NCBI GenBank assembly: GCA_015063785.1 | Contig: SVTM01000018.1 | Coordinates: 1-53,537, forward strand | Direction of reading: 5' to 3' | Source: Oscillospiraceae bacterium | Lineage (GTDB): Bacteria > Bacillota > Clostridia > Oscillospirales > CAG-382 | DNA: 53,537 bases | In this document: positions 17,377-27,207 of the stretch, piece after piece | Position numbering within the stretch: the first letter of the stretch is position 1 | Layout: each line of letters starts with the position of its first letter | Program-made: the position numbers and the translations under genes | Notes under the pieces: generated by a model | Databases searched by the model: none | Told to the model about the DNA's origin: nothing | Seen by the model: the letters and a program-made list of their open reading frames with translations, nothing else

Positions 17377-17420
17377 TTAACTGTGGTAAACAATCCACCA
17401 CGCAGAAAGGAGCGTAGGTT

Positions 17421-18848
17421 ATGTCTGTTAAAAACTATATAAAAGAAATAGAGGATATGAACGAAAGGCAGGCTCTCAACTATCTTAATCAGCTTGCAGA
17501 CGAAATGAAGAGACGTGTTATGTACTCGGAATCCGAATTCTATGCACGTGCAAGAGTGATATACGTTGCACAGGACGGTTCTGATGAAAACGATGGTCTT
17601 ACCGAAGATACGCCCATCAGAACGCTTGCAAAAGTAAAAGAAATGATGCAGGACGGCGACACTTTCCTTTTCAAGCGAGGCGATATGTTCCGTGGACACA
17701 TTCTTATCGAGCATCATCACATCACCTTCTCTGCATACGGAGAAGGAAAAAAACCAATCATCAACAGCTCAGAGCGTGATTATGCAGACGAAAAATGCTG
17801 GATACCGACCGATTGTGAAAATGTATGGGAGTGCACAGAGCTCTTGCACAACGTCGGCATCGTTCACTATAACACAGAAAGAGTATACGGCAAATACGAC
17901 GAGATTGCAGGTTACTTGATGGTGCTCGGAAAGGAAAAGGATTTTACCGGATACAAAGACCTCAAACAGGAATACACATTCTATTCCGACCTTGCCACAG
18001 ACAAGCTTTATCTTTACTGTGAAGGTAACCCCGGAAAAGTATATAACTCCCTTGAGATTGGAGCTCGCGTAAACACCATCAGAGGAACAAAAAGCCACCT
18101 CACGGTTGACAATCTCCACATCCAGCACTGTGGTGCACACGGTGTGCAAGATATCGTTGGCAGTCACCTCACCGTTACAAACTGCATTTTCGACTGGATC
18201 GGCGGATCGATACTTGAAGGCTTCCGCGATGTAAATACCATTCGTTATGGCAATGCCATCGAAGTTGGAAGATGCGACGGATATCTTGTTAAAAACAACT
18301 GGATGTACCAGATATACGACACCGGCATTACCCATCAGACAGGCCCACAGGCAAAATGTGACGTACATCAGTATGATGCCATGTATCTCGACAACCTTGT
18401 GGAATACTGCTTTTGGTCGCTGGAATTCTATAACGGCGACAACGAATTTGACCACGATATCAAGAACGTATATATCTGCGGAAACTTCTGCCGATTCGGC
18501 GGTTTTGGTTGGGGATGCAAGGGCAGAGAGCTCGGCGCACCAATGGTTTCATCGGCATATTGCTGCCCGAACGTTCAACAGTTCTGCGTCGAAAACAACA
18601 TTTTCGACAGATGCACGGGAGTTCTCATTTATTTCTTCGACAAACAGCCAGGAAACGAACGCATCAAGTTCCGCAGCAACGCATATATCCAACTAAAGGA
18701 CTATAAATTTCTAAATGTTTTCGGCAATGTCCACACCTTTACCGACGACAGACGGGAGATCATAGAAAGAGTTCTTAAGGATAAAACTGCAACAATCTAC
18801 ACGCTATCAGACTGGCATGTAAAACCCGAATGGGCACCGGTGAAATAA
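17421..18848 (+). CDS. Right-handed parallel beta-helix protein (pectate-lyase-like fold), no signal peptide
   Basis: The 475-residue protein starts at ATG after AAAGGAG. After a helical N terminus it has the entry motif of carbohydrate-active beta-helices ([19 protein letters not shown], then TLAKVKEM and [10 protein letters not shown]), then coils rich in Asn/Asp/Gly from about 85 to 440 ([37 protein letters not shown]). Catalytic residues cannot be assigned by eye. Without a signal peptide it should act in the cytosol, perhaps on an imported oligosaccharide. Its TAA shares bases with the ATG of a copper ATPase gene (TAATG), an unexpected partner. Fold call strong, enzymatic role uncertain. 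Confidence 0.85.
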   Translation: MSVKNYIKEIEDMNERQALNYLNQLADEMKRRVMYSESEFYARARVIYVAQDGSDENDGLTEDTPIRTLAKVKEMMQDGDTFLFKRGDMFRGHILIEHHHITFSAYGEGKKPIINSSERDYADEKCWIPTDCENVWECTELLHNVGIVHYNTERVYGKYDEIAGYLMVLGKEKDFTGYKDLKQEYTFYSDLATDKLYLYCEGNPGKVYNSLEIGARVNTIRGTKSHLTVDNLHIQHCGAHGVQDIVGSHLTVTNCIFDWIGGSILEGFRDVNTIRYGNAIEVGRCDGYLVKNNWMYQIYDTGITHQTGPQAKCDVHQYDAMYLDNLVEYCFWSLEFYNGDNEFDHDIKNVYICGNFCRFGGFGWGCKGRELGAPMVSSAYCCPNVQQFCVENNIFDRCTGVLIYFFDKQPGNERIKFRSNAYIQLKDYKFLNVFGNVHTFTDDRREIIERVLKDKTATIYTLSDWHVKPEWAPVK

Positions 18849-21385
18849 TGACAAAAAAGGCATTTACAGTCACGGGCATGACCTGTTCGGCATGCTCTGC
18901 TCACGTTGAAAAAGCAGTTGCGGCGCTTAATGGTGCGCAAAACGTTTCTGTCAATCTTTTGACCAATACACTCAAGCTTGATTGCGACGATACAAAGCTT
19001 TCAGACGAAGCTATAATATCTGCGGTAATCGATGCAGGATACGGCGTTGACCAGACAAAAAAAGACGGCCAGCGAAAACAAGAACGCTCTTCCCTGTCAG
19101 AAACGCGAAAAAAAGAATATGCAAATATGAAATTCAGATTTTTCGCATCGATTGTGTTTCTTGTTCCTTTAATGTTCGTATCCATGGGACACATGTTTAT
19201 AAAGAGTGGTTTTCTATATGACAACTTTTTCTGTCCTGATCAAATGCTTTTCAATTCGCTTTGTCAGCTCGTTTTGGTGCTTCCCATAATGTACTTTAAC
19301 CGAAAATTCTATATTTCGGGTTTCAAAGCACTCTTTTCGGGACGCGCAAACATGGACACGCTTGTTGCTCTCGGCTCTTGCTCTTCGGCGATATACAGTG
19401 TTGCTGTTATGATGATTGTCGCTTTTCGCATGGGACAAGGAGACCCTTTGGCAGCACACAGCTTTTCTCACCATCTGTACATCGAATCGGCAGGTATGAT
19501 CCTTGCACTTATAACTCTCGGCAAAATGCTTGAGACGAAGGCAAAGGGACAGACCAGCGACGCCGTTGAAAAGATGATGAAGCTTGCCCCCGATACTGCT
19601 ATTATAGAAAAAGACGGCAAGGAGATCGAGATTGCAGCCTCCTCTCTTTCAAAAGGCGACGTATTTATTCTGAAGCCCGGAATGTCGGTGCCTGCAGACG
19701 GAAGAGTGCTCTTTGGCAGCTCGTCGGTTGACGAATCGTCTGTCACAGGCGAAAGTCTGCCAGTTGAAAAAGGTGTGGGTGACAAGCTTACTTCCGCCAC
19801 CGTTAATGTTTCGGGATATCTGAAAGTTGAAGCGGAAAAGGTTGGTGAAGACACAACAATCGCAAATATTATTCGACTCATGGAAGAAGCATCGTCTTCG
19901 AAAGCCCCTATTGCAAAAATTGCCGACAAAATATCGGGCATTTTCGTTCCCGCGGTAATAATCATTGCAATCATTACTACAATCATTTGGATGCTGTCAG
20001 GAGCAAGTTTTGGGAAAGCTCTTTCTTTCGGAACGTCGGTGCTTGTTATCTCCTGTCCATGCGCTTTGGGTCTTGCAACCCCTGTTGCGATCATGGTAGG
20101 CACGGGCAAAGGAGCGGAAAACGGAATATTGATAAAATCGGGCGACGCCCTTGAAAACGCCCACAAAATAAACACCGTGGTCTTCGACAAAACGGGCACC
20201 ATAACCGAGGGAAAACCGCAGGTTACCGACGTTATACCCTTGTATTACGAAAAAGACAAGCTTTTAAAAATTGCTTTTTCTCTTGAAAAGCAAAGCTCGC
20301 ATCCTCTGGCAACTTCCATTTGCAAATACTGCGAAGAAAATTTGATCACTCCCTTTGACGCACAAAACTTTGAAAATGTTCCCGGAAAAGGCATAAAAGC
20401 AGTAATCTCCGACAAAAAATATTTTGCAGGAAATCTTCTCTTTATACGCGAAAACTGCAAAAACCTTTCGGAGGTTGATGGCATTTGTACAAAGCTGTCT
20501 GATGAAGGAAAAACACCCCTTGTTTTTGCAGATGAAAACGAAGTGCTGGGCGTATGCGCAGTTTCAGACAAAGAAAAAGAGACGGCACAAGCTGCTGTAA
20601 ATATGCTTTCAGATATGGGTATAGATACCATAATGCTGACGGGTGACAACGAACGTACAGCAAAGGCTGTGGCTGCGCGCGTCGGAATAAACGAAGCGGT
20701 TGCAGGAGTATTACCTGCCGACAAGGAAAAAAAGATTGTCGCTCTTTCGTCACAGGGTAAAATATGTGCCATGGTCGGCGACGGGATAAACGACGCCCCC
20801 GCACTTGTACGTGCAGACGTCGGAATCGCCATCGGAGCAGGCACAGACATTGCCATTGACAGCGCAGACATCGTTCTTGTAAAAAACGATCCCGTGGACG
20901 TCGCAAATGCAATAAAATTGAGCAGATCGGTAATCAGAAATATAAAGCAAAATCTTTTCTGGGCTTTCTTTTACAATGCATTATGCATTCCGCTTGCGGC
21001 AGGAGCGTTTGCCGTGCCATTCGGCATCGTGCTCTCCCCTATGTTTGGAGCCGCAGCCATGAGCCTTTCGAGCTTTTGCGTTGTTTGCAATGCACTGCGC
21101 CTTAAAAGATTTAAACCCTACAAAACAGAATCTCAAACTACCGACAAAGGAAAGAATGAAAGGAAGAACACTACCATGAACTACACAGTAAAAATCGAAG
21201 GCATGATGTGCCCCCACTGTGAAATGCACACCGCAAAAGCTCTTGAAGCTCTTGGAGTTTCAAACCTCAAGGTTAGTCACAAAGAAGGCTGTGCAGAATT
21301 TTGCGCAAACGGATTATCTGACGATGCCATAACAAAAGCGATTGTTGATGCAGGCTACAACGTCACTGATATTGTGAAAAATTAA
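18848..21385 (+). CDS. copA: Copper-exporting P1B-type ATPase with N- and C-terminal HMA domains
   Basis: The 845-residue pump moves Cu(I) out across the membrane. It has an N-terminal heavy-metal domain (GMTCSAC, Cys13 and Cys16), eight membrane helices, the TGES actuator motif, the metal-site CPC at 403-405 ([12 protein letters not shown]), the phosphorylated Asp in DKTGT near 447 and GDGINDAP in the hinge. Unusually, a second HMA domain of about 69 residues (GMMCPHC) is joined at the C terminus through a Lys/Asn-rich linker. The start ATG at 18848 overlaps the stop of the upstream gene; AGGAGG-like pairing is weak (GGTGA), so coupled translation is likely. No copper repressor (CsoR or CopY) is seen nearby. 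Confidence 0.95.
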   Translation: MTKKAFTVTGMTCSACSAHVEKAVAALNGAQNVSVNLLTNTLKLDCDDTKLSDEAIISAVIDAGYGVDQTKKDGQRKQERSSLSETRKKEYANMKFRFFASIVFLVPLMFVSMGHMFIKSGFLYDNFFCPDQMLFNSLCQLVLVLPIMYFNRKFYISGFKALFSGRANMDTLVALGSCSSAIYSVAVMMIVAFRMGQGDPLAAHSFSHHLYIESAGMILALITLGKMLETKAKGQTSDAVEKMMKLAPDTAIIEKDGKEIEIAASSLSKGDVFILKPGMSVPADGRVLFGSSSVDESSVTGESLPVEKGVGDKLTSATVNVSGYLKVEAEKVGEDTTIANIIRLMEEASSSKAPIAKIADKISGIFVPAVIIIAIITTIIWMLSGASFGKALSFGTSVLVISCPCALGLATPVAIMVGTGKGAENGILIKSGDALENAHKINTVVFDKTGTITEGKPQVTDVIPLYYEKDKLLKIAFSLEKQSSHPLATSICKYCEENLITPFDAQNFENVPGKGIKAVISDKKYFAGNLLFIRENCKNLSEVDGICTKLSDEGKTPLVFADENEVLGVCAVSDKEKETAQAAVNMLSDMGIDTIMLTGDNERTAKAVAARVGINEAVAGVLPADKEKKIVALSSQGKICAMVGDGINDAPALVRADVGIAIGAGTDIAIDSADIVLVKNDPVDVANAIKLSRSVIRNIKQNLFWAFFYNALCIPLAAGAFAVPFGIVLSPMFGAAAMSLSSFCVVCNALRLKRFKPYKTESQTTDKGKNERKNTTMNYTVKIEGMMCPHCEMHTAKALEALGVSNLKVSHKEGCAEFCANGLSDDAITKAIVDAGYNVTDIVKN
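21176..21385 (+). other. Candidate internal start for a free CopZ-like copper chaperone
   Basis: Inside copA, AAAGGAAG stands nine bases before an in-frame ATG at 21176. Translation from here would give a free 69-residue HMA protein with GMMCPHC, the size of CopZ chaperones, which hand Cu(I) to CopA. Either the ATPase and chaperone genes have fused and the old start remains, or both products are made. The sequence cannot decide. Confidence 0.4.
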
Positions 21386-21424
21386 CATTTGTAACACAGA
21401 ATTATCATTATTTAATAAAACAGA

Positions 21425-21462
21425 ACGGCGCATTTGTGTATTTTTCGCATGCGCCGTCTTTG
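21425..21462 (+). terminator. Intrinsic terminator after copA
   Basis: ACGGCGCAT and ATGCGCCGT pair over 9 bases, followed by CTTTGATTTATT. It separates copA from the next plus-strand gene, which has its own promoter. Confidence 0.75.
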
Positions 21463-21470
21463 ATTTATTA

Positions 21471-21499
21471 TTGCAATGTTCATATTTTCGTGTTATACT
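21471..21499 (+). promoter_or_regulatory. SigA-type promoter of the orphan HTH gene
   Basis: TTGCAA, 17-base spacer, TATACT, 45 bases before the GTG start at 21545. Confidence 0.75.
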
Positions 21500-21544
21500 G
21501 TTCTTAATGTGTAATAAACCCCCAGAGACACGATTGGAGAAAAA

Positions 21545-22960
21545 GTGAACGAACGCAGATTTTCATGTTTTCTTGAAAACTTTATAAAAGACAAAAACCT
21601 GACAGTTGCCTCTCTTGCAGCTCAGATGAAGATCTCAAACAAGACCGCCATCACACGCATACTCAACGACAAGGCAACCATAAATAGCATAAAATCATTT
21701 GCGGAAAAACTTGTAAAGTATTTTGATCTCACCGACGATGATCGCGCAGCCATAGAAGCCGCCCTGTATCACGAGCAACTTCCTGATTCTGTTGTGACAG
21801 CTCGTCGTATTCTTTCGGGGCTTTTTTCAAAGAATCCCGAGCCCATCCCCAACAGGCTCAAGTGTACCTTGAAAAACGCCGAAAAATGCAAGGAAAATAT
21901 ATATCTTTACGACGATATCCACAATATCCTCAACGACAGCGAAGATGACGAATACGAAATATTCATCGAAAGCGTAAATACCCTTGCTTTTACCTGTGCG
22001 CTTTACAACATTCTTCACGACGGAAAACACAGAAATATCACCATTCATCAGTATTTTTCGGACACCGACGACGTAACCGAAAACATTCATCAGCTTTACA
22101 CAGTGATAAAGCTTTCTCAATACATCCATTACTATCCTTACGTTATCTCTCCCAGCATAATCAACTCATCAAGACTTAATATAATCAACCGTACCAAAAA
22201 CAAAGCATATCTTATCAATATTTACAATTCGTCCAATTATACTTTCCTCGAAATGGACATCGGCGGAACGAATTATTCTGCTCATACTTTGAGCGAATTT
22301 GAAATTCTCAAGAGTTGCTCCACTCCCCTTCGTGACGGGTTTGAGTCTCCTATGGATTCTCTTCCCGATTATCTCGAGCTGATGGCGAAACTTGACAGCT
22401 GTGTAACCTACGAGATGAAATCAACGCCCTGTTTTGGTATGCTGCCCTTTGAAGTGCAAAAAAAGCTATATGAGGACTCTAATTATCTGGGGCTTGGACT
22501 CGATCATCCCATGGTACAGAGAATGTACAAAACCATGGAAAGCAGAGAAAAAGCTCTTTATAAACCAAACGGAGTTGTTAAGAACATCATTTTTGATAAA
22601 GACGGAGTGAGGCGTTTTATCGAAAACGGTCGAGCCAGCGATCACGTGCCCGTTTTGCGGTCTCTTACACACGAAGAAGCTGTTTTTTCCGTGAGAAGAC
22701 TTTTGGAAAACGAGAATGCGAAAATTTACCTTCTAAATGACAATTACTGCATAAAGAATAACGAATGCGTGCTATTCGAAAGCAACTCTCTTGCGGTTTT
22801 TGATCCTTCTTTGGGATATTGGGACAATTTCAGTGAGATATCTGTTAAAAACAAGAAAATGCTCCGCATAATGCGCGATTTTATAAACGAAGAAATAATC
22901 AAAAACTGCTGTTATTCGCTTGAAAAATCAAAAGATATCGTAAACGAAATGCTTAAATAA
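21545..22960 (+). CDS. Orphan helix-turn-helix protein with large unrecognised C-terminal region
   Basis: The 471-residue protein starts at GTG after GGAGA. Residues about 1-70 look like an XRE-like DNA-binding domain (FIKDKNLTVASLAAQMKISN, KTAITRILNDKATINSIKSF). The remaining 400 residues have no domain I recognise; they are soluble, rich in Asp, Asn and Tyr, and contain repeated SLPDYLELM-like amphipathic helices and a closing segment (MLRIMRDFINEEIIKNC). The gene stands alone, with its own promoter and terminators on both sides. It may be a ligand-responsive regulator, but neither ligand nor targets can be named. Confidence 0.8.
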   Translation: MNERRFSCFLENFIKDKNLTVASLAAQMKISNKTAITRILNDKATINSIKSFAEKLVKYFDLTDDDRAAIEAALYHEQLPDSVVTARRILSGLFSKNPEPIPNRLKCTLKNAEKCKENIYLYDDIHNILNDSEDDEYEIFIESVNTLAFTCALYNILHDGKHRNITIHQYFSDTDDVTENIHQLYTVIKLSQYIHYYPYVISPSIINSSRLNIINRTKNKAYLINIYNSSNYTFLEMDIGGTNYSAHTLSEFEILKSCSTPLRDGFESPMDSLPDYLELMAKLDSCVTYEMKSTPCFGMLPFEVQKKLYEDSNYLGLGLDHPMVQRMYKTMESREKALYKPNGVVKNIIFDKDGVRRFIENGRASDHVPVLRSLTHEEAVFSVRRLLENENAKIYLLNDNYCIKNNECVLFESNSLAVFDPSLGYWDNFSEISVKNKKMLRIMRDFINEEIIKNCCYSLEKSKDIVNEMLK

Positions 22961-22966
22961 AACACA

Positions 22967-22998
22967 ACCGCCGATCAGAAGATCGGCGGTATTTTTTA
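22967..22998. terminator. Bidirectional terminator between the HTH and epimerase genes
   Basis: ACCGCCGATC and GATCGGCGGT pair perfectly around AGAA. TATTTTTT follows on the plus strand; on the minus strand the hairpin comes just after the epimerase stop, followed by GTTTTATTT. Confidence 0.85.
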
Positions 22999-23997
22999 TA
23001 ACTTGTTTGCCTTGATATATTCATCCATTCGCGCATTTACATCCTCGCCCCACCATTTATAGTCGCGCGGACAAAAAGCTATTTCCCTTTTCAGCCCATC
23101 GTAAAGGGGCATCAGGTTTTCCTGTTTCATGCCTGTTGCTGCAAGCACCTTGGTGTTGTCTGTAATGCGATCGAACAAACGGGCATATTCAAGCTGCCAT
23201 CTTACATAGTTCGGTACTCCGGGCTTGATTATATTCATGTAGTCTTCTTTATCTACCCACACAGATTCAAGTCCGCAGATATCCTTGTAGTAATCGGCAA
23301 TCTCGCTCCATTTGCGCGATTCAGAGGTGGAAACGTTGTATATCTCGCATATTGCCCTTGGATTGAAAAGAAGCTTTGCAATCATTTCCGCCACGTCGCC
23401 TGCCCAGCTGAGAGTTGCAGGCTTGTCCTTTGCCTGAACCGGAAGAACGACTTTCTTACCTGCAAAGGCACGACCGACGTTGAAAGGTGCCTCTAAAGTG
23501 ACAAGCTGATACCGCATTTTTGAATATGTAGTTGCAGGACGTACGATAGTCCAGTTTTTATAACCGGAAAGCATCAAAAGGTTTTCGCTTTTTGCCTTGT
23601 AGATACAGTAATCATCTGATGCACGAAGGGCAGGATCTGATGTTACATCAAGAAGACGGGGGGAGGTTTCTTTTATGGGAGTTTCCTCGTTGGCATAGAT
23701 GCGGCAGGACGAGAGGAAAATGTAATGATCGGTACTGTCAAGAAACTTCTTGTACACGTGATAAAAGCTGTCGCCGCCGTAGTTCATAAAATCCACAACA
23801 CCGTCATAGTGATTTTTTAGAAATTCGTCGAGCACACCATCTTCGAAAACATTTGCTTTTATGGCTTTCACATTTTTATAAGTTAAGTTTTCTTGTTCAA
23901 GCGAAACTGCGTCTACAAAATAGCCCATTTCGGAAAGAATCGGAACAAGATATTGTCCCATTGCTCCGCTCGAGCCGAGAACGAGGATTCTTTTCAT
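22996..23997 (-). CDS. NAD-dependent epimerase/dehydratase (extended SDR family)
   Basis: At 333 residues, it has a Rossmann nucleotide site (ILVLGSSGAMGQYL), the strand-4 FLSSCRIY and the catalytic Tyr and Lys in YCIYKAKSE. The C-terminal domain (WSEIADYYKDICG) would bind a nucleotide sugar or related substrate. Its own promoter lies upstream and terminators bound it, so it is monocistronic. The family includes nucleotide-sugar epimerases and reductases; the substrate is unknown. ATG with AGGAGT upstream. Confidence 0.88.
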   Translation of the reverse strand: MKRILVLGSSGAMGQYLVPILSEMGYFVDAVSLEQENLTYKNVKAIKANVFEDGVLDEFLKNHYDGVVDFMNYGGDSFYHVYKKFLDSTDHYIFLSSCRIYANEETPIKETSPRLLDVTSDPALRASDDYCIYKAKSENLLMLSGYKNWTIVRPATTYSKMRYQLVTLEAPFNVGRAFAGKKVVLPVQAKDKPATLSWAGDVAEMIAKLLFNPRAICEIYNVSTSESRKWSEIADYYKDICGLESVWVDKEDYMNIIKPGVPNYVRWQLEYARLFDRITDNTKVLAATGMKQENLMPLYDGLKREIAFCPRDYKWWGEDVNARMDEYIKANKL

Positions 23998-24030
23998 ATC
24001 TGATACTCCTGAAATATTTCTTTTACATCA

Positions 24031-24058
24031 ATTATAAGCAACACACCAAAAAAGTAAA
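24031..24058 (-). promoter_or_regulatory. SigA-type promoter of the epimerase gene
   Basis: Minus strand TTTACT, 16-base spacer, TATAAT, 34 bases before the start codon. Confidence 0.6.
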
Positions 24059-24095
24059 TGCAAGTTCTGATACTATTTGTAAAATCCGATACAAA

Positions 24096-24124
24096 AACAG
24101 CACCGCTGACATTGCGGTGCTGTT
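24096..24124 (-). terminator. Intrinsic terminator after metA
   Basis: AACAGCACCGC and GCGGTGCTGTT form an 11-bp stem with a 7-base loop directly after the metA stop; TTTTTGTATC follows on the minus strand. Confidence 0.85.
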
Positions 24125-24131
24125 GTTTCTT

Positions 24132-25064
24132 TCAATGATGCGCTTTTCCGTTGATGGCGTTGATATCGTAGGGGGTAGTCTGGTAGACGTAATAGTTGAG
24201 CCAGTTGGAAAAGAGAAGGTTTGCATGGCTTCTCCATACATTCAAAGGCTCCTTTGTATCGTCATCATCAGGGAAATAGTTGTAAGGAACGTTGATTTCA
24301 AGTCCGGCGTTTTTATCACGGAAATACTCTTTTTTCAAAGTATCGGCATCATATTCCGAATGTCCTGTGATGAATATCTGTTTACCCATATCGGTGGAGA
24401 CAGCGTATATGCCTGCTTTTTCCGAGGAAGCAAGAATGCGAAGTTCGGGCACTGCCTCTATGTCTTCGCGAAGCACTGCCGTGTGACGCGAATGGGGGGC
24501 ATAAAATACATCGTCCACTCCTCTAAAAAGAATCGAATTTTTGTATTCGATGGTATGCTTGAAAACGCCGAACATCTTTTTTTCAAGCGGAACCTTTTTT
24601 ATACCGTAATGATAGTAAAGTCCCGCCTGCGCTCCCCAGCAGATATGGAAAGTGCTGGTTACGTGGGTTTTGCTCCATTCCATTATCTCACAAAGTTCAT
24701 CCCAATAGTTTACGTCTTCAAATTCAAGATGCTCGACGGGGGCACCCGTGATGATCATACCATCAAACTTTTTTTCCCTAACCTCGTCAAAGGTCTTGTA
24801 AAATGCGATCATATGCTCTTGTGACGTATGGGTGGACTTGTGAGTTGCGGTCTGCAAAAAGTCAAGCTCGACCTGCAACGGAGTGTTACCAAGGATTCGC
24901 GCAAGTTGTGTCTCTGTGACGATCTTGGTGGGCATAAGGTTGAGAATGAGTATGTGCAGAGGACGAATGTCCTGTGTGATGGCGCGCGTTTCTGTTATTA
25001 CAAATATATTCTCCTCGCCAAGAGTTTTTGTGGCAGGAAGATCGTTTGGAATTTTGATTGGCAT
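24132..25064 (-). CDS. metAA: Homoserine O-acetyltransferase (MetA family)
   Basis: The 310-residue enzyme activates homoserine in methionine synthesis. Catalytic residues are at Cys142 ([10 protein letters not shown]), His235 and Glu237 (TGHSEYD). The residue that sets acyl-CoA choice is Glu111 (GAPVEHLEF); in characterised family members Glu here gives acetyl-CoA use and Gly gives succinyl-CoA use. The product O-acetylhomoserine suits the neighbouring MetY, whose gene lies 25 bases upstream. Length and numbering match the Bacillus enzyme. Despite the frequent annotation as succinyltransferase, acetyl transfer is the better call. Confidence 0.94.
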   Translation of the reverse strand: MPIKIPNDLPATKTLGEENIFVITETRAITQDIRPLHILILNLMPTKIVTETQLARILGNTPLQVELDFLQTATHKSTHTSQEHMIAFYKTFDEVREKKFDGMIITGAPVEHLEFEDVNYWDELCEIMEWSKTHVTSTFHICWGAQAGLYYHYGIKKVPLEKKMFGVFKHTIEYKNSILFRGVDDVFYAPHSRHTAVLREDIEAVPELRILASSEKAGIYAVSTDMGKQIFITGHSEYDADTLKKEYFRDKNAGLEINVPYNYFPDDDDTKEPLNVWRSHANLLFSNWLNYYVYQTTPYDINAINGKAHH

Positions 25065-25089
25065 TTCTGGTCTCCGGGTAAGATTTTAT

Positions 25090-26364
25090 TTATGCTTGGC
25101 AAAGTGCCTGTTCGATATCCTCAATGATATCGTCAACGTTTTCGATACCAATGGACATACGCACAAGGTCAGCACCGATGCCTGCGGCAACAAGCTGCTC
25201 GTCGGTGAGCTGTCTGTGGGTAGTACTTGCAGGATGGAGAACGCAGGTTCTCGCGTCTGCAACGTGTACAACAATAGCCGCAAGCTTTAAGCTATCCATA
25301 AACTTGACCGCCGCATCTCTTCCTCCCTTTACACCAAACGAGATAACGCCGCTGCAACCGCCAGGAAGATATTTCTTGGCAAGTTCAAAATCTTTGCTTG
25401 ATTCAAGGCCGGGATAGTTTACCCATGCAACCTTGTCGTTGTTTTCAAGATACTTTGCAACCTTAAGTGCGTTTTCGGAATGGCGCTCCATGCGAAGATG
25501 AAGGGTGGTGAGACCCGAATTGAGAAGAAACGCGGATACGGCAGGAGGAAGAACACCAAAATCACGCATAAGCTGAACACGCGCCTTCGTGATATATGCC
25601 GCCTTGCCAAAGTTCTTTGTGTAAACAACACCGTGGTAGGATTCGTCGGGTTCTGTGAGTCCGGGGAACTTGTTGTCCACAGTCCAGTCGAAGTTTCCGC
25701 TGTCAACGATAACACCGCCAACCACGGTCGCCTGACCGTCCATATACTTTGTTGTGGAATGAACAACAATATCTGCACCAAATTCGAAGGGACGACAGAG
25801 AACGGGAGTTGCAAAGGTATTGTCCACAACGAGAGGAATGTTGTGCGCATGGGCAATCTTTGCATACTTTTCGATATCAAGAACGTCAAGTGCGGGATTT
25901 GCGATGGTTTCGCCGAAAACAAGGCGTGTCTTGTCGTCAAAGAGCGCTTCTACCTGCTCGTCTGTCATATCGGGAGTGATGAAGCGGACTTCGATACCAA
26001 GTCTTTTTAGCGTAACAGCAAAAAGGTTGATGGTGCCGCCGTAGATAGACGAAAGAGAAACAAAGTTTTCGCCCGATGATGTTATATTGAGAATGGCAAG
26101 CAGGTTTGCCGCCTGACCGGATGTTGTGCAGAGTGCTCCTACACCACCCTCGAGAGCAGCGATTTTTTCTTCGACATGGGACACAGTGGGGTTGGAAATT
26201 CTTGAGTACATATGTCCATCCGCCTCAAGGTCAAAAAGCTTGCCGAGATGTTCTGAAGAATCGTATTTATATGTGGTGCTCTGATATATAGGCAGAACTC
26301 TGGGTTCACCGTTTCCGGGGGTGTAACCTGCCTGTACACATTGTGTTTCCTTCTTATAACTCAT
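25090..26364 (-). CDS. metY: O-acetylhomoserine sulfhydrylase / aminocarboxypropyltransferase
   Basis: The 424-residue PLP enzyme of the Cys/Met metabolism family joins sulfide (or methanethiol) to O-acetylhomoserine. Visible motifs are VQAGYTPG, PIYQSTTYKYDSSEH, MYSRISNPT and the PLP lysine in VHSTTKYMDGQATVVGG. Length matches MetY (about 425) rather than MetB/MetC (about 380). ATG after AAGGAGG. It lies 32 bases after rnhA and 25 before metA; no SAM riboswitch fits in the gaps of this gene string. Confidence 0.95.
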   Translation of the reverse strand: MSYKKETQCVQAGYTPGNGEPRVLPIYQSTTYKYDSSEHLGKLFDLEADGHMYSRISNPTVSHVEEKIAALEGGVGALCTTSGQAANLLAILNITSSGENFVSLSSIYGGTINLFAVTLKRLGIEVRFITPDMTDEQVEALFDDKTRLVFGETIANPALDVLDIEKYAKIAHAHNIPLVVDNTFATPVLCRPFEFGADIVVHSTTKYMDGQATVVGGVIVDSGNFDWTVDNKFPGLTEPDESYHGVVYTKNFGKAAYITKARVQLMRDFGVLPPAVSAFLLNSGLTTLHLRMERHSENALKVAKYLENNDKVAWVNYPGLESSKDFELAKKYLPGGCSGVISFGVKGGRDAAVKFMDSLKLAAIVVHVADARTCVLHPASTTHRQLTDEQLVAAGIGADLVRMSIGIENVDDIIEDIEQALCQA

Positions 26365-26396
26365 TTTAATATCCTCCTTGATATTGTAATCGATTT

Positions 26397-26834
26397 TTAA
26401 TTGAATTTATCTGCTTCGGTTGTGGCAAGGGTATCGCAACGCTCGTTTTCGGGGTGACCGTCATGACCTTTTATCCAAAAATAATTAAGCTTATGTTTGT
26501 CTGAAAGCTCGAGAAGTTTGTCCCAAAGTTCGGGGTTGAGGGCAGGCGATTTGTCAGACTTTTTCCAACCGTTCTTTTTCCAGCCCTTTGCCCAGCCCTT
26601 TGAGAGACCGTCTATGACGTATTTTGAGTCGCTGTAAAGATTTACTTCACAAGGCTCCTTGAGGGCTGTGAGAGCCTCTATAACTGCCGTGAGCTCCATG
26701 CGGTTGTTTGTGGTCTCACGTTCTCCGCCTGACATTTCGCGGCGTTTGCCGTTATATTCCAATATAGCGCCCCAGCCGCCCTTGCCGGGGTTTCCGCGGC
26801 AGGCGCCGTCTGTATATACATTAACTGTTTTCAT
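26397..26834 (-). CDS. rnhA: Ribonuclease HI
   Basis: This 145-residue enzyme degrades RNA in RNA-DNA hybrids. The acidic active site is intact: Asp9 ([12 protein letters not shown]), Glu in MELTAVIEA, Asp in LYSDSKYV and Asp in NERCDTLA, with the basic handle around [12 protein letters not shown]. Longer in-frame extensions are unlikely because the ATG at 26834 has GAGGA upstream and overlaps the end of the lipoprotein gene by 14 bases. Confidence 0.96.
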   Translation of the reverse strand: MKTVNVYTDGACRGNPGKGGWGAILEYNGKRREMSGGERETTNNRMELTAVIEALTALKEPCEVNLYSDSKYVIDGLSKGWAKGWKKNGWKKSDKSPALNPELWDKLLELSDKHKLNYFWIKGHDGHPENERCDTLATTEADKFN

Positions 26835-27207
26835 TCTGTTCCTCATCGGGTGACTGCTCTTCCCCGCCATTGTTGGGATCGCGAGGTTCGGGGTCGGGAA
26901 TTTTTCTGTATTCAAGCTCGCCCATCATAAAACCCTCGTCGGTAAGCTTGAAGGGAAATACCATTTCGGATGCCTCCCTTGCATCTTCGATGTAAGTTAT
27001 CAATTTGTCGCCCTGCACCTCGTAACAAGAAAAACTTTCGAAAGACTCGTTTTCGTATATCTTGCCGTCGGGCGAAAAATAATAAAGGGTATTCATTCTG
27101 TCGGCAGTGTAATAGCCCGAAATGTCAACGTTTTCTTTTTTGCACGAAAACATACACAAAAGCGAAACTATACAAAGAAAAGATGCGATAATACTAATTT
27201 TTTTCAC
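26821..27207 (-). CDS. Small predicted lipoprotein
   Basis: The 128-residue protein starts at GTG, ten bases after AAGGAG, and overlaps the upstream GH28 gene by 14 bases. The N terminus is a lipoprotein signal ([17 protein letters not shown]) ending in the lipobox-like CMFSC near residue 22. The mature part has [20 protein letters not shown] and ends in an acidic, Pro/Asn-rich tail. It should be anchored on the outer face of the membrane. Function unknown; the body resembles small stress-type beta proteins only loosely. Confidence 0.7.
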   Translation of the reverse strand: MKKISIIASFLCIVSLLCMFSCKKENVDISGYYTADRMNTLYYFSPDGKIYENESFESFSCYEVQGDKLITYIEDAREASEMVFPFKLTDEGFMMGELEYRKIPDPEPRDPNNGGEEQSPDEEQNENS

